64,000 nt of DNA from Citrus sinensis (taxonomy: Eukaryota; Streptophyta; Magnoliopsida; Sapindales; Rutaceae). The notes below the pieces were generated by a model that had not been told where the DNA came from, ran no database searches, and saw nothing but the letters and a program-made list of their open reading frames with translations. Positions 55,418-64,000 of this stretch are shown here, one piece after another (position 1 is the stretch's first letter; the number at the start of each line of letters is the position of its first letter). The stretch covers positions 15,251,001 to 15,315,000 of the forward strand of contig NC_068562.1 of NCBI RefSeq assembly GCF_022201045.2. Direction: 5' to 3'. A program made the translations under genes and the position numbers.

Positions 55418-56233
55418 GGTAAGAATAGAGATGACAATTAAATCCTGATCCGGCCCATCTCTGCAAGGATCCGAAAGATCTGAATCCGGAAAAATCCGGA
55501 TTTGTATATTAAAAAATGCGGATCTGAATATGAAATTTAGGATTCGCACGGATTTGGATTCGGATTCGGATGCACATGCATCTGGAAAACCGAATATCCG
55601 GATTGGAATAAATTTTTTAAAATTAAAAATTAAGTAAAAAATGTATATTAAAAATTACAAGAAAAATTAAAAAATAAATTTTATTTGTGGATTTATGATG
55701 TTGTTGTATATTGTTCATGTTGAATTATTAATTGTTGGATTATGATTGAATTTTATTTGATATTATTAGATAAATTATTGAATTTTATTTTAAATTCAAA
55801 ATTAAATTAAAAATATATATTAAAAATTAAATAAAAAATTAAAAAAATTAAATTTTATTTGTGGATTTATGATGTTGTGTATATTTTTCATGTTGAATTA
55901 TTAATTGTTAGATTATGATTGAATTTTATTTGATATTATTAGGTAAATTATTAAATTTTATTTTAAATTAAAAATATACATTGAAAGTGAAATAAAAAAT
56001 AAAAAATTAATTTTTATTTGTAGATTTATGAGCTTATTGTATGTTATTCATGTTAAATTATTAATTGTTGAATTATGATTGGATTTTATTTGATATTATT
56101 AGGTAAATTATTGAATTTTTAAATTATATATTAAATTATTGAATTTTAATTTTTTCGGATCCGACATCTTTTTTGCGGATCCGGCTATAGGAATATGAAT
56201 CCAGATCTGGATTTTTCCAACCCTAGGTAAGAG
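55418..56233. mobile_element. Non-autonomous hAT-like element with internal tandem repeats
   Basis: Element 55426-56225 (800 bp) starts TAGAGATGACAA and ends TTCCAACCCTA; flanks ggtaagaa and ggtaagag match at 7 of 8. Subterminal aatccgga/tccggatt motifs cluster at both ends. The interior has three copies of a ~170-bp AT-rich unit (ttatttgtggatttatgatg near 55681, 55855; a diverged third near 56018). Confidence 0.8.
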
Positions 56234-56340
56234 ACGACGACGAGTGTGGGTGTTAAATTTCCAAAGGGTCCTTATAAGCTTGGAAATCGTCTACAAATGG
56301 TGTTGAAGTTTAGATTCTTGATAGCATTTTGTCCTATGAA

Positions 56341-57910
56341 TTTGGTGTTGGTTAAAAATAAGTTTTTTCTCAAAAAAAAACTTTCTGGATCGATCTTATA
56401 TAGTACATAAGAATTCGTAATGTAGAAAATCATACCTTAACAATCCGAGATGATGAACAATCAAAATTACTCTAGGCTCCCAGATCACGATCCGTCACCA
56501 CCACACTTGTTTGATCACGATCCGTCCCTAAATAATCTTTCAGGCTATGACTCAGGTTTGATATGAATTGATGTGTGGGCGTCTTTATCACCACAAAAAG
56601 CAACTAGTAAGAGAAAATATTCCTCTCAAAATTAGAGAGAAAAAATCTTTTTCTTTAATCTGTATAATGTGGCTTCTTTTTTTTTGTTGAGAAAACAAGC
56701 CCTTTTATATCTCTATTTATTGGAAACCCTAGGCTCCATATTTATTAATTTTTTAATTCTATTAAATCACATTATATTTAAGTTAAAAACAATACTTGTT
56801 CTTGTGTTATAGGGATCCACCTTGTAAAATAACACAAGGCCCCTTACATACAAGCATATTAAATGGAGCCTCCCACTAAATAATATATTTAGGCTTTTAA
56901 CCCAAATAACTAGTTATCTTACTTATTAATCCAGTAGCAGTGCAGTTAATTAAATGAGCTAACTCGGGGATCACATGGGTACATACAATAATGGCTACAA
57001 TAATTAGGACTGTAATTAAACTTGCCCAATTATTTAATTCCAAATCTACTCCACTAAAATATTGGAATTGACCTCCATAATTGTATACTATCTGGGATAG
57101 TATTTTCGAATAATAATTAGACCCATGCTACATTGATTTCTTTACTGTATAATCTTTTGTACCGCATCGTTAATTAAATCGATATCTCAATTGTTCAATC
57201 AACTTAATTACATCTTCTTCCTTGATACTTACTAGTTTTCTCTAATGATCATTTTCAACATACTAAATATGTTGACACACTTTGACCAGAGAATTCTATG
57301 ATCAAGTGCCAAAAACCCATCAAGAGATGTGTTGTACAAATTCTATATTGTTAATCTATTACTCCAATACTCATAATTGCTTCCACCAAGATACCGGGTA
57401 ATATTAACTACAAGTGTGTGTCGTACCCATTGGTAACTCAAATGGAATAACAATTACAATCATGAAATCATAACTAACTCAAGATTAAGATTACAGTAAA
57501 ATCAATGCCTATGAGATTTAATAAGTTTGACATTTATTGCAAAGTTAATTAAATCTCATATGTAATCATGTTTAATGTAGCCGTACTACATCAATAAATT
57601 CATACATGATTAAGACAAATCATTCAATGAATTTGTTACAGTCCATACCTAAATAAAGTGCCCAACTTTATTTATCAACTGTGAATTTAATTTATTTAAT
57701 CATAAGATAACTTGTATTTATGTGTTCTGTGAATCCACATGGTGATTACATAAATACATATAATATGATTAAATGGACTTTACTCAAACTATTAATGTGA
57801 TTAAGATACTTGAATTAAAATACCTCATTTATTTTATTAATCAGAAAAATTGTTTATTACAATTAAATAAACACATATGCTTTTAAAGAGCGTATTTTCC
57901 CAACATTTGG
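56341..57910 (-). mobile_element. Solo LTR, 1560 bp, with perfect 5-bp target duplication
   Basis: Sequence 56346-57905 begins TGTTGG and ends CCAACA on the plus strand, perfect inverted ends, and is flanked by tttgg on both sides (56341-56345, 57906-57910). It has no internal coding region. Read on the minus strand it begins TGTTGGGAAAATA. Only one LTR is present, as left by recombination between the two LTRs. Superfamily uncertain (copia-type ends). Confidence 0.88.
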
Positions 57911-58847
57911 CATTTTCAATAAGGTAAGTGAGATTTTCTAACAATTTTTTCTTAATTCTAAATTTTATTGACTTAGATTGTTTACCATGAATTCCCTTAG
58001 GGATTAAGAGGAAAGATAATAGTAAAGTTACCAAATAGGCAAATGTATCTATATTACGGTTAATTGAGTTTTTGATGAAATTAAGGTTTTGTTATGAAGT
58101 ATAATTAGGGATTTTGTTATTTCATATTTGAATGATTCGAAATTGGACGGTAAGAAGGTAATCGAAGGGTTAGAACATAAATTGATAAATATAAGAATCA
58201 TGAAAATTGGTAGATTAGAATCGATTCTATAAATTTTACCTTTGAGGACATATATGAGCGGCGTCAATATTATATCAGTTTGCAGTGGTGAGATTTCTAG
58301 AAGGAGATGTCATTAAGTAATCAATATGGAGAATAGCTTGAAAACTGGCTTTATTTCATTAAAGGATGTTAAGTATAATTATGTTTTTTTTTTTTTCCAA
58401 GGAAGAGCCACGATTGTGAATTAACGCGAGGCATGAAGATGAGCCAATTTGAGCATTGTCATTGTAGGTGGAATAAACTAAATTTATCTTTTATATTTTT
58501 ATTAGGATTTTAATTTGAGTGAAGTAAAATATGTTTACCAAGTAATTTTGATGCTTTGATTTAAGTTCTTTCAAGAAATAAATTTTATGTACATATTGAT
58601 GTGCTTATTAAGGGACCTGATGAATGGTTTTCTTTATTTATTTTGATTACAAATGCATCAGATTAAAATTCTTATGTTTGCACATAAAATTTGTTTTTAA
58701 ATTATTAGACAACAATCTTCCCCTCTAGATATACAGATAAGTAGAGATCATATATTTTCAAAGTTACAGTTACAAATATTCATCAATTTCAATGACATTG
58801 TAGAAATTGATGATTGAAAGGCTTTTTAATTGATAATAAATCACTTG
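57911..58847. other. Spacer without recognised gene
   Basis: AT-rich, with only short ORFs lacking domains. Confidence 0.45.
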
Positions 58848-58915
58848 TACAATGTTTTCTTTTCTTTTTTTGGGTAAAAGAACGAGCCTGCTAAGGCTGT
58901 ATACAATGTTTTCTT
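58848..58915 (-). mobile_element. 40-bp LINE-type tail insertion with 14-bp target duplication
   Basis: tacaatgttttctt occurs at 58848-58861 and 58902-58915. The 40 bases between are a T-rich run followed by gggtaaaagaacgagcctg and ctaaggctgta; on the minus strand this is a short 3' end plus A-rich tail, the signature of an extremely truncated retroposon. Confidence 0.8.
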
Positions 58916-59569
58916 ATATCCAAAGACGGTTATGAGAAATATAGAAAAGACTTCCTATCATCTAGGAAATTAATTAGAGAGAGTTATAACACAACCAAGA
59001 TTACAGCTTGCACACTAATGATGCGTTCGTTGACTTGTAATTCTAGAATGTGTGTATCCCTTCGTGATATGTAATTTGCAAGGATTCAAAGTAACAATAG
59101 CAGTGGAGAGAAGAATTTAGAGAAGACAGTAGCTTTGGGGAAAATAGTCCTTTTTTCGTACCCTGTTCAAACATCTACTAGGCTTTTTATAAAAGTCAGT
59201 GAGAGCACACGATTCACATTACTAACTACCTATAAACAACAAAAGGTACACACAAACTCAATAATGCATGGTATACGGAAATAATGGGAAAGATGGGCAA
59301 TATTGCGCATGTAGTTAGTGGTCCACATGTCCAGAACCCATTTATTTTCAAAACAAACTAAGTTCAGGCATGGTCCAAGTACGTGGGAAGCTTGGTTGGC
59401 TGTTGCTTGTTATCTGGACACATATCACTTTGATAGTTAAGTAAGACTGGCTTTAAGGATATCAATAGATTGCATGGACTGTTGACTCCTCTCCTCATCA
59501 AGCTTGCACTCTTTACTATCTTACATGTCAGCTGATTGCATTTATTGATGATGATTCCTTTCATTATCA

Positions 59570-62500
59570 TCCCCACTCAATGAGGCATGTGGAATGGCTT
59601 CTACTCCCATATTGCTTCGAAATGTAAGGAAAGGATATTTTCCAAGGGCTTTAGTGAGGACACATCCACTACTTGTAAGGTTGTGGGCATGTAAAGTGTG
59701 ACAATGGCACCTACGGCAACTTTGTCTCTGAAAAAGTGATAATCCATTTCAATATGCTTGGATCTAGCAAGAAAACTGGATTAACAGATATGTGAAATGT
59801 GCTAATGTTGTCAAAACATAGCTGAGGTGGTTTACAGTCAAGGGAGATTCCCTTGGTGCTTGTTATACAATTACCAGCTGGATTTCAAATTTCTGGACTG
59901 GAGTTCTTTGAATTTTCCTCTATGCCAATATCTCAAAAAAGAAAAGTTAACCAAGTTATATCCGCAGCAGTTCATGCAAGTGAGTGATATTCCGCTTAAA
60001 AGCTTGATCTTGGCACCATAGGTTGTCTTTTAGAGGACCATGAAATACAATTTGCACCTAGCTAAATGCAGTAGCCAGTAGTACTATGGCGAATGACTGT
60101 ACATCCTCCCCCATCAACATTACAAAATCCATTAGTACTTGGAGTCCCTTTGTGAAGATACCGAATGCCATAGTCCATTGTGCCCTTTAGATATCATAGT
60201 ATCCTCCTGATAGAACAAAGATTACCTTCAGCGGTTTCTTGAAAATTTTGGCAGACCTTGTTAACAACATGTACAATGTCTCGTTGAGAAAAAGTAAGAT
60301 ATTGTAATCCTCCAACAAGGCATCGATATCTATTGGATCCCTTGTGGTGCTATCAAACTTGGTCGGCAGTAGCTTTTGTAGCCATTGAGGTAGCCAAATG
60401 TGAGCATTCTAGCATCCTTGCACGAGCTAACAAGTCTTTTGTGTACTTGGTTTGGCTTATAAAAATACCCTGAAAAATGCTTAATTTCAAGGCCAATAAA
60501 ATACCCAAGCTTACCTAGATCTTTTAATGCAAACTCTATCCTTAGTTTTTGAATAAGCTTGCCAAAATAATCTTTACTGTTTCCTGTTAAGAACCACGTC
60601 ATCCACCTAAACTAGAATGAAAACAATTATTTCTCCTCTTTTAAGAAAGAACAAAGATGGATCTGCTTTGCTACAAAGGAAACTAATATGAAGAAAAAAT
60701 TACGACAAATGATCAAACCAAGTGCGTGCTGTTTGCCTAAGTCCGTATAACGACCGATTGAGTTTGCGAACACCATTTAGAATTTTAAATCTTCGAACCC
60801 TGGAGGCTGTACCATATATATTATTTCCTTAAGAAGTCCATAGAGAAAAGCGTTCTTAACGTCAAGTTGTCTAATGGACCACTTCAAAGAAACAGCAATG
60901 GCAATAATTAATCTTATCGTTGTAATCTTCACAACTGCACTAAAGATCTCATCATAATCCAAACCATGAACCTGGCTATGCCTTTGAGCCATAAGGCGAG
61001 CTTTAATCTTTCAACTATGCCATCTTCATTAAATTTCGTTCTAAAAACCCATTTTAACCCAAGTATATTCGCATTTGTTGGCCGATCAACTAAAGTCCAT
61101 GTATTGTTGCTCTTCAATGCTTCGATTCCATCATTCATAACTTCTAGCCAGCATGGTATTTTAAAGCCGTCTTGTATGATTGTTACGTAATTTTTGCCTT
61201 GTAATCATCTGATGGTAATTTTCTGATGTCGATGATATATTTCTTGCTTGATTGAAAATTTATCACCAATTCCATTTAGATCAAGCACATGAAAAATCTG
61301 ACTATTTTTCTCTGCAGGTTTAGTGCTTCTAGAATTAGCGGGCATTTCTTCTTTTTCTAATTCATATGAGGGAGTGTGTATATGATTGCTAGTTTCAAGT
61401 TCTACTAGCTCAATAAGCTCGTAATCAACTGGAATAAAACTTCGTGAGGAGATGTTGTAATAATTCTTTGCTTCCGTAATAAGTTTTTGCTTCTTTTGTC
61501 TCATTAACATTAGCAGGATTACAACGTGTAGTTGAATTTGGTAAACTATCAATGATATCTCCAATTACTGCTGGCTTATTAATCCACGCCTCAGACTAAG
61601 GAAAAGTAATGAATTCTGAAGTGCCTTCAATTTTAGTTTTTTGTTCAAAAATCAACAACATATGGAAGGTTAGACTCATCAAATATTACATAACGGTATA
61701 TGTATAGTCGATTCATCTTAGGATCCAGACATCTGTATCCTTTGTGAAGTGGACTATACCCAATGAAAATGAAAGGAATATATATTTATTTGACATTTAT
61801 TTTTGTTTTATTTCCTTAAATAAAGAAAGTTTTGCACCCAAATACCCTTAAGCTGCTGTTGTAATCAGGATCCCTTTTATACAAGTTGTGGAATAGAGTT
61901 TCCATATTTTTCCATCTTAAAAGAAGATAATAACATTCAATTAATTAAATGAGCTGCTGTGATAAATGCTTCAACCCATAATTTTAACAATAAATTTGCT
62001 TGAAATAAAAGAGTTGGTCCTTCAACCAAATGTCTATAATTGCTTTTAGCAATTCCATTGTGCTTTGAGTGTGTGGACGAGAAAATTCAGATTTCTTTTA
62101 AAACCAAGTGTATCTTGAGTTATCATCAACGAAAATAACATAATATTGAAAACCTTGATTGGATGTCACGGGTCCTGGTCCCCATAGGTCACAATGCATA
62201 ATCTCTAAAGGAAACATGGAGATTTTATTTGAAAAGTTAAAGGATAGCTTACAATTCTTTCCCATTTGGTGACTTATACAAATAGGATTTGATTTCACCT
62301 AACTAGATACGCCAATGAATTGCTTGGCTCGCTAGAGTTTCAAAAACTTCATAGGTGGATGTCCCATTTGTTAAAGCTTTATTTGATTTAAATACTACCA
62401 ATGCTTGCCTTGCATGCTTCTCCAAGTGCATAAAGTCCCCCATTCTTACGCCCTTTGATTATGATCCTGCCTTGACTGTCCTTTATCACAATATCATTAG

Positions 62501-62662
62501 ATAAGTGTTCTATAAAAACAAGGATGATTTTAAGTGAGTTGCCTTACTGATAATAGATTTTTCTTTATTTTTGGAATAAATAAATAAATCAATAGTAATC
62601 TTAGCTTTTCCAACATTTGTGATCTTTAGACTTTCCCCATTACCTACATTTTTGAATCATTG
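59570..62662 (-). mobile_element. Decayed Ty1/copia element (integrase-RT-RNase H), minus strand
   Basis: Going from high to low coordinates: integrase core pieces (HCDLWGP, FVDDNSRYTW, 62298-62098), a variable linker (61564-61205), reverse transcriptase (LKWVFRTKFNEDG, 61138-60929; QLDVKNAFLYG, 60992-60777; LKDLGKLGYFIGLEI, 60602-60330), and RNase H/3' pol end to about 59580. The integrase-before-RT order identifies copia. In the catalytic YVDD box the Tyr is replaced by TAG (60607-60609) and a 1-base insertion follows; further stops break every domain, so it is dead. A purine-rich gagtgggga at the end and TGATAATGAAAGG at 59569 suggest that the 3' LTR starts there, with a TATA-like tataaaaag at 59191-59183; its far end is not fixed. 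Confidence 0.88.
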
Positions 62663-62937
62663 TGAAAGCAGCTCATTATTCTAGTAGCTTAATAAAGCCA
62701 CGTCAGCAGGAGATTGCTAGTGAGGAGTGACAGCTCATGAAACTGTGATGTAACAAATTGTAGTTGGTTTTGTTTGTTAAGAAAGTTAGTTAGTCACAAG
62801 TTATTCTCACGTGTAAGTGATTGTATATAAGCTTGTGTTGACTGATGAATAAATAAGAATTGAATCTTCTGGAAATCATTCTTCATTTTCTCTGTAGTTT
62901 TCCTTTAAGCCAAACAACACATTTATGTTTTCTTTCA
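62658..62937 (+). mobile_element. 5' LTR of a second Ty1/copia element
   Basis: 62663-62937 (275 bp) starts TGAAAG and ends CTTTCA, perfect inverted ends. It contains gtatataagc (TATA, near 62825) and ends right before a primer-binding site. It interrupts the minus-strand copia element. Confidence 0.8.
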
Positions 62938-62950
62938 TGGTATCAGAGCC
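62938..62950 (+). other. Primer-binding site (initiator tRNA-Met)
   Basis: tggtatcagagcc immediately follows the LTR; it is the standard sequence complementary to the 3' end of plant initiator methionine tRNA used by copia elements. Confidence 0.92.
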
Positions 62951-62954
62951 ACAA

Positions 62955-64000
62955 ATGGCTAGCTCAAGTAATACAACTTCAAATCAACCAATCATAAACT
63001 CAATTCAAACTTTGCAAACTTCATTTACCTTTGCAGCGACTGTGAAACTTGATTGATCAAATTTTCTACTTTGGCGTAAGCAAGTATTAACTTCAATAAG
63101 AGGAAATCATCTTGAACGATTTATCTCAGAGCCACAAGTTGTTCCAGAATAGTATCTACCTGGAGGATCTGGTGAGAGCATTGAAAATCTAGCTTACATC
63201 AACTAGAGAGCACAAGATCAAACACTTCTCGGCTGGCTATTGTCAATTATCAGTGAAGGTATTCTAAGTTCTGTTCTCAACTATGTCACCTCCTTTGATA
63301 TGTGGAGATCTATTGAAAAACAGTTTGGAGTTCAATCCGAAGCTAAGGTAATGCAGCTTCGATATGAAATGAATATTCTGAGAAAAGATTCATTGAATGT
63401 TGAGGAATATTGTGCCAAAATGAAATTGCTTGCTAATAAATTAGCTTGTGCTGGTGATATAATTACTGAGAAGGATTTGTTAATGAGAGTGTTAAATGGA
63501 TTAGGTCCAGGATTTCTAGATCTAGCCTCAATAATTACTGTAAATAAGCTGAGCTATGATGATGCTTATGCATTATTGTTGACACATGAAGCTAGGCTTG
63601 AACAAAATCAAAGTACCAAAACTATGTTTAATGCAAATTACAGCACAATGAATGTGCATCATCCTTATATGAGAGGAAATTTTCGAAGAGGTGCTTTTGG
63701 AAATGGACATTATGGTCGATATGTGAATAGAGGTTTCAATGTTGGCAGAGGCATGTTTCATAATATCCAAGAGGTTTTTCAACTGGTATTGGTAACTTTG
63801 GGGGTTATGGCAGAGGACAAATGATGCAATCTTTTAGGCCACCTGTGAAAACAAATCTCCATCCCCCAGTCAACAGGCAAGCTGATGAATCACCAGTTAT
63901 ATGTTAGATATGTCACAAAACAGGATATACAGCAGATGAATATTGGCATATATATGATGATCCACCATTACCTAAACAGTTTAGAAAGGGCAAATTTTTT
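62955..64000 (+). pseudogene. copia gag, broken by stops and a frameshift, continues past window
   Basis: From ATG 62955 the frame matches copia gag (UBN2 family): NFLLWRKQVL, then NYVTSFDMWRSIEKQFG, MQLRYEMNILRK, YCAKMKLLANKL, LLMRVLNGLGP and a Gly/Arg-rich tail. In-frame stops occur at about 63054 (TGA where Arg is expected), 63150 and 63207, so the long open part is 63240-63824. A frameshift near 63765 precedes the zinc-knuckle region (CHKTGYTADE, 63916 onward), where one Cys-flanking codon is TAG and another expected Cys is Tyr. CGA-to-TGA and CAG-to-TAG changes fit decay of methylated DNA. The element is not functional, as far as seen. Confidence 0.88.

Overview
The window is AT-rich nuclear DNA of a flowering plant. 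Evidence: spliced genes with GT-AG introns, an HCT lignin gene, a CYP71-clan P450, a cytosolic HSP70 ending in EEVD, and plant-type Ty1/copia, Ty3-like, LINE, SINE, hAT and MITE sequences. A woody eudicot (Citrus-like) would fit, but the species is inference only. No prokaryotic, organellar or viral gene block was seen.

Gene layout. (1) 600-2218 (-): chloroplast-targeted small DnaJ (J8 type), 3 exons, 163 aa. (2) 7704-15304 (-): clade-typical protein phosphatase 2C, 10 coding exons, 360 aa, similar in size to Arabidopsis PP2C60. (3) 28285-32171 (+): hydroxycinnamoyl-CoA:shikimate hydroxycinnamoyltransferase (HCT), 2 coding exons, 430 aa, with a probable 5'UTR intron and an AC-type MYB element upstream. 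(4) 33236-33759 and 37903-38402 (-): tandem paralogous genes for small secreted proteins with a signal peptide, a basic Gly-rich block with a conserved HPRSS, and a hydrophobic C-terminal tail. I do not recognise their function; they are the best candidates here for something undescribed. (5) 41135-43087 (-): intronless cytosolic HSP70, 650 aa. (6) 50895-52530 (+): cytochrome P450 of the CYP71 clan (CYP83/CYP71B-like), 2 exons, 502 aa. The genes look like independent loci; nothing suggests a co-functioning cluster.

Mobile DNA fills most of the rest. Six non-autonomous hAT-like elements with 8-bp target duplications lie at 19078-20100, 22102-23122, 25752-26411, 36538-36939, 53702-55082 and 55426-56225. 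Foldback elements lie at 16995-17673, 44345-44966 and 45176-45696. Solo LTRs lie at 45697-46053, at 56346-57905 (perfect 5-bp duplication) and probably at 21746-24066. Four SINEs are at 9329, 38595, 39259 and 43655, three of them with clear target duplications. Two 5'-truncated LINE tails are at 53977-54342 and 58862-58901. Two Ty1/copia elements occupy the right end: a decayed minus-strand copy (59570-62662) and a second plus-strand copy (LTR 62663-62937, tRNA-Met primer site, gag) inserted in it and leaving the window. Several insertions are nested, and the order of events can be read from target duplications and from empty sites in a ~3-kb segmental duplication (33187-36430 / 37862-40330).
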